Counted from the stretch's first letter, positions 1-8,904 are shown. The stretch is DNA of 64,000 nucleotides from Pseudonocardia autotrophica (GCF_000717175.1 NZ_JNYD01000003.1:1-64000), one strand, 5' to 3'. Numbers and translations are program-made. The notes: a model not told the origin generated them from the letters alone.

Positions 1-444
1 CTTCGGGTCGAGTCGGCGGGCGGGGCCGCTGTCGAGCAGCCGGGCGATGACTTCGACGTGGCGGAGCCCGGCTTCGCCGGAGGCGAACACGGTCGCGGTC
101 GCGGGCAGCCGGGCGGGTAGGGCCGCCGTGCCGTCGAGCCCGATCTGTTCGCAGACGTTCTCGGCGGCGATCACGCGGCGGCGGGCTTCGAAGCGTTCCC
201 ATCCGAGTAGATCGGACAGGGCACCGGTGGGCGAGCGGTAGCCGCGCTCGGCGAACACACCCCGCCGCTGGAGATCGGCGGTCGCCTCGACCACGGCCCG
301 GTCGAGAGCGCGCCGGGCCTCCTCGCACACCCGCAGCGCGTCGATGACCTCATCGGCCCCGGCAGCGGGCCCGGCGGCATCGGTCAGCTGCGCGATGGCC
401 TGCTGGAGGCGGTCGCGCGCGGCACCGACGGGCCCTGCGTCCAT
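1..444 (-). CDS. DUF222 / 13E12-family protein, N-terminal part (partial)
   Basis: The first 148 codons of a protein that runs off the left edge. The visible part matches the DUF222 domain of the actinobacterial 13E12 repeat family: an alpha-helical N-terminus, then the region RGYRSPTGALSDLLGWERF and a stretch ending GLRHVEVIARLLDS. Full-length members usually carry a C-terminal HNH nuclease domain, which is outside the window. The ATG at 444 is the natural start. A perfect SOS box lies 13 bp upstream, so the gene is probably DNA-damage inducible, as reported for several 13E12 genes in Mycobacterium tuberculosis. The nuclease function is inferred from the family, not seen here. Confidence 0.8.
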   Translation of the reverse strand, partial: MDAGPVGAARDRLQQAIAQLTDAAGPAAGADEVIDALRVCEEARRALDRAVVEATADLQRRGVFAERGYRSPTGALSDLLGWERFEARRRVIAAENVCEQIGLDGTAALPARLPATATVFASGEAGLRHVEVIARLLDSGPARRLDPK

Positions 445-457
445 GCCTTGATCTTAC

Positions 458-473
458 TCGAACTAGTGTTCGA
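458..473. promoter_or_regulatory. LexA (SOS) box upstream of the 13E12 gene
   Basis: TCGAAC-N4-GTTCGA, a perfect palindrome that equals the mycobacterial/actinobacterial LexA consensus. It sits 13 bp before the start codon of the minus-strand DUF222 gene, where a bound repressor would block its promoter. Confidence 0.85.
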
Positions 474-692
474 ACAGTGGCTTATCGTCGCAGGTCAGCG
501 GCCACTCAGCGCGAACTGGAGGCGCCCCACGAGCAGGTGTCGCAGAGCCTCAACCGCTCGTCGCGTCCCACTCACCGCTCCCCACGAACATGCTCAATGA
601 CCTGAATGGCCGCCAGGTGCGCGGCTGCTCGACCGCCCGACCCCGACACCGCCACCCGAACCCGAACCGCACTCATGCCCCACACAGAGGAA
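474..692. other. intergenic stretch without a gene
   Basis: Between the SOS box and the terminator of the holin/DUF3618 operon I see no credible coding frame, RNA or repeat. It probably holds the upstream promoter elements of the 13E12 gene. Confidence 0.5.
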
Positions 693-718
693 GGGCGCGA
701 TCCCCACGGATCGCGCCC
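693..718 (-). terminator. intrinsic terminator-like hairpin after the DUF3618 gene
   Basis: A perfect 11-bp stem (GGGCGCGATCC pairing with its complement) with a 4-nt loop CCAC, 25 bp past the stop of the minus-strand DUF3618 gene. There is no long T-tract, which is usual for actinobacterial terminators. Confidence 0.75.
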
Positions 719-742
719 CTCATCCCGTCCCGGACGAGACCC

Positions 743-1177
743 TCACCTCCGCCGCCTGCGCAGCACGACCAGGAGCACGGCGAGGAGGGCGGCCCCGGCT
801 CCGGCGGCCACGGCCGACGTGCGGTCCCGGCCCCCGAGCGCCGAGTCGAGGGTGCCCACGGCCTGCTTCGCCGTCCCGGCGGTCCGGGTCAGCACCTCGC
901 GCCCGACCACCTGCGCCTGACCGACACCCGCCTTGACCTGCTCGGTCGCCTGGCCCGCGCCCGCCTTCACCTGCTCGGTCGCCTGGCCCACGCCGGCCTT
1001 GACCTGCTCGGTCGCACGCCCGACGCCCGCCTTGACCTGGTCGGTCGCCTGGTCGCGAGCGGCGCGGGCACGGGAGCCGACGTCGACGCGGTCGGCCAGC
1101 GCCGAGGCCGTGCGGCCGAGCTCCTCACGTTCGGCGGCGATCCGGTCCCGCAGCTCTTCGGGGGTCGGCTCGCTCAC
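743..1177 (-). CDS. DUF3618 family protein with 11-residue repeats
   Basis: A 144-residue protein. The N-terminus SEPTPEELRDRIAAEREELG and the following ALADRVD are typical of DUF3618. The middle is four near-identical 11-residue repeats of the type TEQVKAGVGQA, predicted as an amphipathic helix. The C-terminus has one membrane segment (roughly residues 120-140) and ends in a run of six Arg residues. The GTG start at 1177 overlaps the stop of the upstream holin-like gene by 4 bp (GTGA), so the two are translationally coupled. Family members are small membrane-anchored proteins of unknown role, often beside holin-like proteins. Confidence 0.8.
   Translation of the reverse strand: MSEPTPEELRDRIAAEREELGRTASALADRVDVGSRARAARDQATDQVKAGVGRATEQVKAGVGQATEQVKAGAGQATEQVKAGVGQAQVVGREVLTRTAGTAKQAVGTLDSALGGRDRTSAVAAGAGAALLAVLLVVLRRRRR
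930..1061. repeat. 33-bp tandem repeat inside the DUF3618 gene (4 units)
   Basis: Four consecutive 33-bp units start at 930, 963, 996 and 1029 and share the core CTTGACCTGCTCGGTCGCC with a few substitutions. The unit is in frame, so each copy adds 11 residues to the amphipathic region. Confidence 0.85.
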
Positions 1178-1611
1178 CGGTGGACCTCCCGCTTGATCGT
1201 CTCGACGTCCGCCTTGGTGCTGTCGATGGCCTGCTCCGGCAGCGGCGGGGTGCCTCGGCCGATCTGCTTCTTGGCCACGAGCGCGAGCACGCCGCCGAGC
1301 GCCACGAGCACCGCGCCGACGATCAGCGCCGACGCCCACACCGGCAGCACGAGGGCCAACGCGGCGATCGCGGCGGCGACGAACGCCAGACCGCCGGCGA
1401 GCGCGAGCATGGTGCCCGCGCCGGCCAGTCCGGCCCCGATGCCGACCGCCTTGCCCTTGGCCGTCACCTCCGCCTTCGCCAGCTGGACCTCGTCGGTGAC
1501 GAGGGTCCGGACCTGGTCGGACAGCTGCCGGAGGAGGTCGGCGGTGGACAGCTCGGCCGGGTCCGGTCGGGCGGTCCCGCCCCGCTGGTCTGGATGGAGT
1601 GAGCTGGTCAT
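1174..1611 (-). CDS. phage-holin-family (DUF1469-like) membrane protein
   Basis: A 145-residue protein. After a polar N-terminus comes a helix with LLRQLSDQVRTLVTDEVQLAKAEV, the usual opening of the phage holin 3-6 / DUF1469 family. Two long hydrophobic segments follow (about residues 58-85 and 88-112), then a charged C-terminal tail. Genomic members are not true phage holins; they are common in actinobacteria next to DUF3618 proteins, as here. It is coupled to the DUF3618 gene by a 4-bp overlap. The cellular role is unknown. Confidence 0.8.
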   Translation of the reverse strand: MTSSLHPDQRGGTARPDPAELSTADLLRQLSDQVRTLVTDEVQLAKAEVTAKGKAVGIGAGLAGAGTMLALAGGLAFVAAAIAALALVLPVWASALIVGAVLVALGGVLALVAKKQIGRGTPPLPEQAIDSTKADVETIKREVHR

Positions 1612-1653
1612 GGCCCTCGGCTACCCCCGGCACCCGGCGGTACACACCGCAGG

Positions 1654-3021
1654 TCACCCGGTCGGTCGCACCCGCAAGCGCACGGCGAAGGGGTCCACCC
1701 CCGCCGGCAACGGGGCCTGCGGGTCCAGCTCCGGGACCGCGAGCTCCAGCTCCCGGCCGCGCAGCAGGTGCGCCAGGAACAACGACGTCGTGAACAGGAC
1801 CAGCTCACGGCCCGGGCAACGGCCCGGACCGGCGCTGAACGGGACCAGGGCCGGGTCCTCCTGCGCGGCGCCGTCGAGCCACTGCTGGGGGTCGAAGCGG
1901 TTCGCGTCGGCACGCGTGCGGCCGTCGCGGTGCAGGAACCAGGTCGGGATGATCAATGCCGTCCGCTCCTCCAGCTCGCCGTCGTCCCAGCGAACGGAGC
2001 GGGTGGTCTCGCGCAGCAACAGCGGCGTCGTCGGCCACAGCCGCACCGACTCGAGGACGGCGGCACGCAGCCGGGGCAGGTCCTGCGGCAGGGCGAGGTC
2101 GCGGTCGTGGATCTCCTCGCGGGCCCGGGCGAGCTCCGCGGGGTGAGCGACGAGCACGGCCAGGGCCCGCAGCGCCACCGCGCCCGCGGGGTCGTAGGCG
2201 AAGAGCCACTGCGGGACCTGGTCGACGGGATCGACCTCGGGGTCGGCCGGGGTGCGGGCGATCATCTCGGCCAGGCTGCCGGGTTCGGCGCGCTCCAGGT
2301 GCGCGCGCACCCGGTCGCGGAACCGCTCCCGCCGGGCCCGGTGCCGCGGCAGCAGGAAGGACCAGTTGCCGGCGTTGCGCAGGCGCGTCAGCTCGTCGGT
2401 GAGGTCGTGGTCGTCGCGGGCGCCGTCGCCGAGCACGACCCGGCGCACGACCCGCCACCAGGCGCGGATGAAGGAGTCCCAGTCCAGCTCGCCACTGCGG
2501 TCGACCTCGCGGCCGAGCTGCTCGGCCTCCTGGGCGACCGCGCGGGCCATCACCGAGGCGTTGTGGTGCAGCGGGTGGCCGATGTCGAGGACGGCCTCGT
2601 TGAACCGGCGCCGCTCGGCGCGGACCTCGCCGTGCGACACAAGGACGCCGTGCGGCTGGAACTGGCCGAGCGCCCTGCGCTTCTCCCAGGTGTCCGGTGC
2701 GAAGGGGTCCGGCGTCCCGTCGAGCACCCGCCGGACGCCCTCGCCGTCGAGCACGAGCGCGGCCCGCCGCCCGGGCAGCCGCAGCCGCACCGGACCGGAC
2801 CCGTAGCGGGTCGCGACGTCCTGGAGGATACGGACGCCGCGGCCGTCGGCGTCGAGCTTGCCGGCCAGCGCGACGACGCTGCGGCGCCGGGCGATCACCC
2901 CCTGCGCCACGATCGGCAGGATCGCCCCCGCGATGCGCAGGGTGTCGCGGCCGGAGGCGAGTGGCAGGCCGGGCTCGCCGGTGCGGCCGGGCGGGCTGTC
3001 GAGCGGGGTCTGCGTGGTCAT
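1654..3021 (-). CDS. cytochrome P450
   Basis: A 455-residue haem monooxygenase. The haem-ligand loop is FSAGPGRCPGREL with Cys402, and the K-helix ExxR is ESVR. The I-helix reads WLFAYDPAGA: an Asp is present but the usual Thr of the oxygen-activating acid-alcohol pair is Pro. This may be a subfamily trait. No ferredoxin or reductase gene is adjacent, so electrons must come from elsewhere. Substrate unknown. The gene ends 42 bp before the holin-like gene on the same strand and could be co-transcribed with it. Confidence 0.9.
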   Translation of the reverse strand: MTTQTPLDSPPGRTGEPGLPLASGRDTLRIAGAILPIVAQGVIARRRSVVALAGKLDADGRGVRILQDVATRYGSGPVRLRLPGRRAALVLDGEGVRRVLDGTPDPFAPDTWEKRRALGQFQPHGVLVSHGEVRAERRRFNEAVLDIGHPLHHNASVMARAVAQEAEQLGREVDRSGELDWDSFIRAWWRVVRRVVLGDGARDDHDLTDELTRLRNAGNWSFLLPRHRARRERFRDRVRAHLERAEPGSLAEMIARTPADPEVDPVDQVPQWLFAYDPAGAVALRALAVLVAHPAELARAREEIHDRDLALPQDLPRLRAAVLESVRLWPTTPLLLRETTRSVRWDDGELEERTALIIPTWFLHRDGRTRADANRFDPQQWLDGAAQEDPALVPFSAGPGRCPGRELVLFTTSLFLAHLLRGRELELAVPELDPQAPLPAGVDPFAVRLRVRPTG

Positions 3022-3088
3022 GGCAGGCCCGTACCCGGTGCCCCGCCGTTCTCACGTGGCCCGGGGCACGTCGGGACGGGCCGGACCG

Positions 3089-3307
3089 TCAGTCGCGGCC
3101 CCGTTCGGTGGAGTCGTCCTCGGGCATGTGGCCCTGCGCGGCGGGCACGTCGACCTGCGGGCCGCCCGGCACCTCGGCCATGGGCTCCACGCCCTCGGCC
3201 TGGTCGTCGGGCGCCGACCCGGGCGGTGCGGCCGGCGACCGCTCCTCGGTCGTCGTGTCGTGCAGGGTGCGCACCCGCTCGGGGCGCGGGTCCTCGTCAC
3301 GGCTCAT
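3089..3307 (-). CDS. small polar hypothetical protein
   Basis: A 72-residue, highly charged protein (many Asp, Glu, Pro) without membrane segments or known motifs; probably disordered. Its ATG is preceded by TAGCAC and 6 nt, a weak leaderless-type -10. It lies 67 bp upstream of the P450 gene on the same strand. It is accepted because its frame shows the strand's usual codon bias; function unknown. Confidence 0.5.
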   Translation of the reverse strand: MSRDEDPRPERVRTLHDTTTEERSPAAPPGSAPDDQAEGVEPMAEVPGGPQVDVPAAQGHMPEDDSTERGRD

Positions 3308-3419
3308 ACGGGGGTGCTACCCGACGCGCGGACATCCACTCGCGGCGCCGGTGTGACCGTCGCGTGACGATGCGGTGCCCGATTCGTCTTCGGGGCCCCC
3401 GGCCCGTCACCATGCTCCG

Positions 3420-4268
3420 ATGGCAGCAGCGTCGGGAACGGACACGGCCTCCCCGCAGGCCGCGCCCCTGCACGGCCTCACCGTCGGGGTGACGGCCGAG
3501 CGCAAGGCGGAGGAGCTCGCCAGGCTCCTCGAGCGGCGCGGCGCCCGCGTGCTGCACGGCGCGGCGGTGCGGATCGTCCAGGTCGAGGACGACGAGCGGA
3601 TCGTCGACGTCACCCGGGGGCTGCTCGCGGCGCCGCCGGACGTCGTCGTGGCGACGACCGGGGTCGGGTTCCGCGGCTGGCTGGCCGGGGCCGAGCGGTG
3701 GGGGTTGCGGGAGGAGCTGGTCGCGGCCCTGGGCCGCGCGGAGATCCTGGCCCGCGGGCCGAAGGCGCGCGGGGCGATCCGCGGCGCGGGCCTGACCGAC
3801 GCCTGGTCCCCGGCCACCGAGTCGTCCGCCGAGGTGCTGGAGCACCTGCTGGACCGCGGCGTCGCCGGCCTGCGCATCGCCCTGCAGCTGCACGGGGACC
3901 CGTTGACCGGCCTGGTCGACGCGCTGTCGGCGGCCGGCGCCGAGGTCGTCACCGTGCCGGTCTACCGCTGGGAGCTGCCTGCGGACCTCGGCCCCGTCGA
4001 CCACCTCACCGACCGGCTGCTGGCGGGCGGGCTCGACGCCGTGACCTTCACCAGCGCACCCGCGGTGGGTGGCCTGCTGCGCCGGGCCGACGAGCGGGAC
4101 CTGCGGGAGCAGGTGGTCGAGGCCCTGCGGCGCACCCTCGTGGTCTGCGTCGGGCCGGTGACCGCGGCCCCGCTGGAGGCCCACGGCGTGCCCAACGTCC
4201 AGCCCGAGCGCGCCCGGCTCGGGCCGATGGTCCGGGCGCTCGAGGCCGCGGTGGCCGCCCGGACCTGA
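3420..4268 (+). CDS. uroporphyrinogen-III synthase family protein
   Basis: A 282-residue HemD-type protein, two Rossmann-like lobes with the family's low sequence conservation: N-terminal LTVGVTAERKAEELARLLERRG, then PPDVVVATTGVGFRGW, a central HGDPLTGLVDALSAAGAEV and the late LDAVTFTSAPAVGGLL. The enzyme cyclises hydroxymethylbilane to uroporphyrinogen III. No other haem genes are nearby, so it may be an accessory paralogue; such proteins also occur fused to response regulators in nitrate assimilation, but no such domain is present here. The ATG at 3420 is preferred because the N-terminal beta strand begins soon after it; a GTG at 3375 is an alternative. Confidence 0.8.
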   Translation: MAAASGTDTASPQAAPLHGLTVGVTAERKAEELARLLERRGARVLHGAAVRIVQVEDDERIVDVTRGLLAAPPDVVVATTGVGFRGWLAGAERWGLREELVAALGRAEILARGPKARGAIRGAGLTDAWSPATESSAEVLEHLLDRGVAGLRIALQLHGDPLTGLVDALSAAGAEVVTVPVYRWELPADLGPVDHLTDRLLAGGLDAVTFTSAPAVGGLLRRADERDLREQVVEALRRTLVVCVGPVTAAPLEAHGVPNVQPERARLGPMVRALEAAVAART

Positions 4269-4273
4269 CGGCG

Positions 4274-5518
4274 TCAGGCGGGGCGGGCCCGGCGCAGCAC
4301 GGCGAGCAGGACCCCGCCCGCCAGCCCGGCGCAGCCCAGGGCCAGCACCTCGTACGAGGTCGCGGCCACGGTGAGGCCCGCGACCGACCCGCCGAGCGCG
4401 CCGCTGAGGTTCACCACGATGTCCGCCCGGCCCTGCCACCTCGGCCGATCAGCCGGCGGCAGTGCGTCGACGAGCAGCGCCGACCCGGCGACCAGTGCGG
4501 CGGACCAGCCGAGCCCGAGCAGCACGAGCCCGGCCGTCAGGCGGAGGTGGTCGTGCGGCTCGGCCGTGCCCGCGACGACGCCGGCGGCCACCAGCAGGCC
4601 CGCCCCGACCGCGAGGACGGGCAGCCGCCCGAACCGGTCCGTGGCCCAGCCGAAGACCGGGCTCAGGGCGTACATCCCGGCGGAGTGCGCGCCGATCGCG
4701 AGCCCCACGACCCCCAGCCCGGCGCCGCCGTGCTCCAGGTGGACGGGCGCCATCGACATCACGGCGATCATCACCAGCTGGGCGACGACCACCACGGCGA
4801 GGGCCAGGGAGAGGGGCGCGATCGGCGCACCCGCCCCCGGCTCCTCGGGCCCCGGGTCCGCGGCACGGTGGTGCGTGCGGGCGAGCCGCAGCGGATCCGG
4901 GCGCAGGCCGGCGGCGACGGTGGTCGCGGCCGACGCGAAGAGCACGGTGCAGAGCAGGTAGGGCCCGGCGCCGGGGACCAGGCCGGCCGCGGCGGCCGCA
5001 CGCTGCGCCGGAGCGGCGAGGAGCGGCCCGCCGACGGCGCCGACGGTCGTCGCCGCGAGGACCACGGCGAGCGCGCGGGCCCGCCGGTCCGGGGCGGCGA
5101 GGTCGGTGCCCGCGAACCGGGCGGCCAGGCCGGTCGCGGTCCCCGTCCCGAACGGTACGCACGCCAGCAGCAGGAGCGGCCAGCTCCCGAGGACGACCGC
5201 GAGCGCCCCGCCCGCGGCGCCGACGGTCGCCGTCGCCCAGCCGCCGACGAGCGCGGCGCGCCGGCCGAGACACGACGCCGTCCGGGCGAGCGGCACCGCG
5301 GCCAGCGCCGCGCCCAGCACCGTGCAGGTCAGCGCGAACGCACCGACCACGTCGGAGCCCGACAGCCGGGCCGCGGTCAGCGCCGCGACCGCGACCCCGG
5401 TGCTCACCGCCGCGCCGCCGACGACCTGCGCCGCGACCAGCACGGCCAGGGTGCGCCGCTGCACGCGGGCGAGCCCGGCCTCGTGCGTCCGCGTCGCCGT
5501 GATGGTGGTCGTCGTCAT
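4274..5518 (-). CDS. MFS transporter
   Basis: A 414-residue major facilitator with about 12 hydrophobic segments. The signature loop in the second half reads GWATDRFGRLPV (motif A, GxxxDRxGR). The loop between segments 2 and 3 is weaker (ARTASCLGRRAAL). A polar central linker follows segment 6. It probably acts as a proton-coupled drug or metabolite exporter. It converges on the uroporphyrinogen synthase gene with 5 bp between stops. A direct repeat about 80-110 bp upstream of its start is a candidate operator. Confidence 0.85.
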   Translation of the reverse strand: MTTTTITATRTHEAGLARVQRRTLAVLVAAQVVGGAAVSTGVAVAALTAARLSGSDVVGAFALTCTVLGAALAAVPLARTASCLGRRAALVGGWATATVGAAGGALAVVLGSWPLLLLACVPFGTGTATGLAARFAGTDLAAPDRRARALAVVLAATTVGAVGGPLLAAPAQRAAAAAGLVPGAGPYLLCTVLFASAATTVAAGLRPDPLRLARTHHRAADPGPEEPGAGAPIAPLSLALAVVVVAQLVMIAVMSMAPVHLEHGGAGLGVVGLAIGAHSAGMYALSPVFGWATDRFGRLPVLAVGAGLLVAAGVVAGTAEPHDHLRLTAGLVLLGLGWSAALVAGSALLVDALPPADRPRWQGRADIVVNLSGALGGSVAGLTVAATSYEVLALGCAGLAGGVLLAVLRRARPA

Positions 5519-5598
5519 TGCCCCGCCCTCCCGCGGCCTCCCCGGTGGCGGCCCCGGGACGAGGATCGGGCGCCGGGGTGCCCCGGCTCATCGGTGCC

Positions 5599-5630
5599 GG
5601 CCACCCATCCCGGCGCGACGGCCACCCATC
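5599..5630. promoter_or_regulatory. direct repeat, candidate operator for the MFS gene
   Basis: GGCCACCCATC occurs at 5599-5609 and 5620-5630, 21 bp apart (two helical turns), in the 130-bp gap upstream of the minus-strand MFS gene. A related word (GGTCACCCATG) appears near 6247, ahead of the LuxR-type regulator. This suggests a shared regulator but does not prove it. Confidence 0.4.
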
Positions 5631-5647
5631 TCGGCCGCGGTCGCGGG

Positions 5648-6112
5648 TCAGCCCGGCATGTGGGCGAGCTCGAGCTGGATGTTGTCCGGATCGCGGAAGA
5701 CCAGCACGGAGTACGGCATGGGATCGGTCTCGTCGGCGACCCCGCGGTGCGCGATCCCGAGCCCGTCGAGCCACTCGGCCCAGCGGTCGAGGTCGGCCCG
5801 CTCCGGCACCGCGAAGGCGATGTGGTCCAGGCCGGTCCGCCGTTCGTCCGCGGGGGCGCGCTCGTGGCCCTCGTGATGATGCAGACCCAGGATGACCCCG
5901 CTCTGCGCGTCGAGGAGGACCACGCCGTAGCCGGAGCGGGCCTCGTCGGCGTGCGGGAACGAGGCCGGGATCCGCTGCAGGCCCAGGACACGCTCGTACC
6001 AGGCCGCGCTGTCCTCCACGTCGTTCACCGTCGCGGAGAAGTGGTGGAAGCCGCCGAGGGCGGGCCGTCCGGAGCCGGACGGTGCGGTGTCGGCTGGTGC
6101 GGTGTCGGTCAT
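5648..6112 (-). CDS. VOC (glyoxalase/dioxygenase) superfamily protein
   Basis: A 154-residue single-chain protein with two beta-alpha-beta-beta-beta modules. The first starts LGGFHHFSATVNDVEDSAAW with the metal-ligand His. The second begins TGLDHIAFAVPERADL with a second His, and the C-terminal strand NIQLELA carries the expected Glu. Members bind a divalent metal and act on small electrophiles or aromatic substrates; the reaction here is unknown. The ATG at 6112 is chosen because an AGGAG lies 7-11 nt upstream; a longer frame upstream lacks a site. It is divergent from the LuxR-type regulator at 6316. Confidence 0.8.
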   Translation of the reverse strand: MTDTAPADTAPSGSGRPALGGFHHFSATVNDVEDSAAWYERVLGLQRIPASFPHADEARSGYGVVLLDAQSGVILGLHHHEGHERAPADERRTGLDHIAFAVPERADLDRWAEWLDGLGIAHRGVADETDPMPYSVLVFRDPDNIQLELAHMPG

Positions 6113-6315
6113 GGCGGTGCTCCTCACCCGGGCGGGCCGCCCCGTCGCGGCCACGAGGTGACCGTGGTCCGGCGACCGCCCCGGCTCCATACGGAGTTCT
6201 GCGTAGCGGCGGGAGATGGGCACCTGTGGGCGGTACCTAGGTGGTCGGTCACCCATGTCCGGTGTGCCGCCCCGCTGCGAGACTCGGTGCCCGGCGGCGA
6301 TGCGGGGGAGGCACG

Positions 6316-8904
6316 GTGGAGGGACGGCGGGACCTGCTCGAACGCGAGGCGGCGCTGGCGACGCTGCGCACGGCCCTGGCCGACGCGCAGGGCGGCGAGG
6401 GCCGCGTGGTGCTCGTGGCCGGCGAGGCGGGCATCGGCAAGACGAGCCTGGTGCGGGCCTTCACGGCCGCGGCGGCCGCCGACGGGGCCGTGCGCGTCCT
6501 GCGCGGCTCGTGCGACCACCTGCTGACGGCACGGGAGCACGGCCCGTTCCACGACGTCGCGCGGCAGGCCCGGACGGACCTGGCCGCCGCGCTGGCCGCA
6601 GGCTCCGCGGACGAGGTGCGCGACCTCCTGCTGGCCGAGGTGTCGGTCCCCACCACCGTGCTCGTGGTCGAGGACGTGCACTGGGCCGACGAGGCGACCG
6701 TCGACGCGCTGGCCTTCCTCGCCCGCCGCCTCGAGACCCTGCCCGCGCTCGTGGTCCTGACCTGCCGCGACCACGAGGTGCTGCCCGGCTCGCCGCTGCG
6801 CCGGCTGCTCGCGCTGGTCCGGCCGCCCGCCGGGCTCCGGCTGGCCCTGGCCCCGCTCTCGGCCCGGGCGGTGTCCGCGCTGGCCGGCGGGTCGGGCCTC
6901 GGCCTGCGGCTGCACGCGGTGACCCAGGGCAATCCGTTCTTCGTCACCGAGATGCTCGCGGCCGAGGACGAGGGCGTGCCCGCCTCGGTGCGCGACGTCG
7001 TCCTCGAGCGCGTGGCGACGCTGCCGGAGCGCACCCGGACGCTGCTCGACCTGCTCGCGGTCGTCCCCGCGCGCGTCGACCGGGCCCTGCTCGACGCCGT
7101 CCACCCGGACTGGGCGGTCGACGCCGAGCCGGCCGAGCGGCGCGGGATCGTCGAGCTCGCGGACGGCGGGCTGGACTTCCGGCACGACCTGTCCCGGATG
7201 GCCGTCGCCGACGTGCTGCCCGGAGCCCGCCGCCTCGGCCTGGGCGCCGCGGTCCTGGCCGCGCTGCTCGCGCAGGAGCCGCGGGACGAGGCGCGGATCC
7301 TGCACCACGCCGTGCTCTGCGGCGACGCCGGCGCCGTCGCCGCCCATGGCCCCGACGCGGCGCGCCGGGCCGCCCGGGCGGGCGCCCACCAGCAGGCGCT
7401 GTCCCGCTACGAGCAGCTGCGCCCCTACGCCGGGCTGCTCGGCCCGGAGGAGCGGGCGGCGGTCACCGAGGAGCACGCCTGGGAGCTGTACAACGCGCTG
7501 CGGTTCGACGAGGCCGTCGCGCTCTCCGAGGAGGCCGTCGCCCTGCGGCGCGGGCTCGGCGACGCCGCGCCGCTGGCCCGTGCCCTCGTCGGGCTCGCGT
7601 GGCACCGCTACCTCGCCGCGGAGGTCGCCGGGGCGGCGGCGACGATAGAGGAGGCCGTGCAGGTCGCCCGCGCCGCCGGCGACGCGGAGGTGGTCGAGCT
7701 CGCCCGGTCCTACCGCGGCTTCCTGCTGGTCCTGGCCGACCGCGAGCGGGAGGGGCTCGCGGAGCTCGACGCGCTGGGCGGGTCCGGCCGGCTGGCGTCC
7801 GTCCGCGCGATCTACCGCGGCCTCGCGACCGCCTTCCTCGGCGACCCCGCCGGCCTGGACCTGCTCGAGCGGGGGGTGGCCGACGCGTCGGCCGAGGGGC
7901 AGCGCGAGTTCGTGGCGCTGGGTTACACGGCCCTGGTCAAGTCCGCCCGCCGGCTCGGCCGCGACGACGCGGTCCGCCGGTACGCCGAGCTGGGTGCGGC
8001 CCGGACGTCGGGCATCGAGCTGCGCGCCCACGGCTACACGCTGGAGGCGCACCTCTGCCAGCTGCGCGCCCAGGAGGGCCGCTGGGACGAGGCGGAGGAG
8101 GGGTTCCGCGAGCTGCTGGAGGCGGCGCCGCAGGCGGGCATCCTGCACCGGGAGACGCTGCCGCACCTGGGTCGGCTGCTCGTGCGGCGCGGCGACCCGG
8201 AGGCAGAGGGGCTGCTCGAGCGGGCCTGGGCGCTGGCCGCGCGCACCGACATCCTGCCGGTGCTGGTGCCGGCCGGCCTGGCGTTGCTGGAGCGGGCGTG
8301 GCTCGCCGGCGACCCGGGGGGCGAGCGCGAGCGGGTCGCGCTGCTGCTGCGGCGGCTGGACCGGCCCGGCGTCGAACGCCAGCGTGGCGAGGTCCTCCGG
8401 TACGCCCGGCGGTGCGGGCTCACCGTCGACGACGCCTGCGGCCGCCCCGAGCACCAGCTCGGCCTGCGGGGCGACTGGCGCGGCGCCGCGGCCGAGTGGG
8501 CCCGCATCGGCGACCCGTACGAGCGGGCGCTCGAGCTCGCCGAGTCGGGCGAGCCCGGGCCGACGCTGGAGGCCCTCACCGTGCTCGACGAGCTCGGCGC
8601 CGGACCCGCCGCCCGGCTCGTCCGCACCCGGCTGCGCGACCTGGGCGTCGACCGGGTGCCCCGCGGGCCCCGCCCGGACACCCGGGCGCACCCCGCCGGC
8701 CTGACCGCCCGCCAGGGCGAGGTGCTGGAGCTGCTGGGGGAGGGCCTGACCAACGCCGAGATCGCCGCCCGGCTCGTGGTGTCCGTGCGGACCGTCGACC
8801 ACCACGTCTCGGCGATCCTGCAGAAGCTCGGCGTGCCGAGCCGGCGGGCGGCCGCGCGCCTGGCCCGCCAGACCGCCGCCGAACCCGCCCCCGCCGGCCG
8901 CTGA
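6316..8904 (+). CDS. LuxR-family regulator with N-terminal AAA ATPase (LAL type)
   Basis: An 862-residue regulator. The N-terminal AAA_16 module has Walker A GEAGIGKTS (residues 36-44) and Walker B LVVEDVHWADE. A long TPR-like helical middle follows, then a C-terminal LuxR helix-turn-helix, LTARQGEVLELLGEGLTNAE through VRTVDHHVSAILQKLGV. Such proteins sense a ligand in the helical part and activate transcription in an ATP-dependent way. The GTG at 6316 is preferred because GGGGGAGG lies 5 nt upstream and the conserved region starts at once. It is a close paralogue of the convergent gene at 9179-11785. Target unknown; the divergent VOC gene and the nearby MFS gene are candidates. Confidence 0.88.
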   Translation: MEGRRDLLEREAALATLRTALADAQGGEGRVVLVAGEAGIGKTSLVRAFTAAAAADGAVRVLRGSCDHLLTAREHGPFHDVARQARTDLAAALAAGSADEVRDLLLAEVSVPTTVLVVEDVHWADEATVDALAFLARRLETLPALVVLTCRDHEVLPGSPLRRLLALVRPPAGLRLALAPLSARAVSALAGGSGLGLRLHAVTQGNPFFVTEMLAAEDEGVPASVRDVVLERVATLPERTRTLLDLLAVVPARVDRALLDAVHPDWAVDAEPAERRGIVELADGGLDFRHDLSRMAVADVLPGARRLGLGAAVLAALLAQEPRDEARILHHAVLCGDAGAVAAHGPDAARRAARAGAHQQALSRYEQLRPYAGLLGPEERAAVTEEHAWELYNALRFDEAVALSEEAVALRRGLGDAAPLARALVGLAWHRYLAAEVAGAAATIEEAVQVARAAGDAEVVELARSYRGFLLVLADREREGLAELDALGGSGRLASVRAIYRGLATAFLGDPAGLDLLERGVADASAEGQREFVALGYTALVKSARRLGRDDAVRRYAELGAARTSGIELRAHGYTLEAHLCQLRAQEGRWDEAEEGFRELLEAAPQAGILHRETLPHLGRLLVRRGDPEAEGLLERAWALAARTDILPVLVPAGLALLERAWLAGDPGGERERVALLLRRLDRPGVERQRGEVLRYARRCGLTVDDACGRPEHQLGLRGDWRGAAAEWARIGDPYERALELAESGEPGPTLEALTVLDELGAGPAARLVRTRLRDLGVDRVPRGPRPDTRAHPAGLTARQGEVLELLGEGLTNAEIAARLVVSVRTVDHHVSAILQKLGVPSRRAAARLARQTAAEPAPAGR

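Noticed and set aside
590..2146. A 518-codon open frame on the plus strand
   Set aside because: It runs opposite to the DUF3618, holin-like and P450 genes, has no family match and shows the codon pattern of an antisense shadow in GC-rich DNA.
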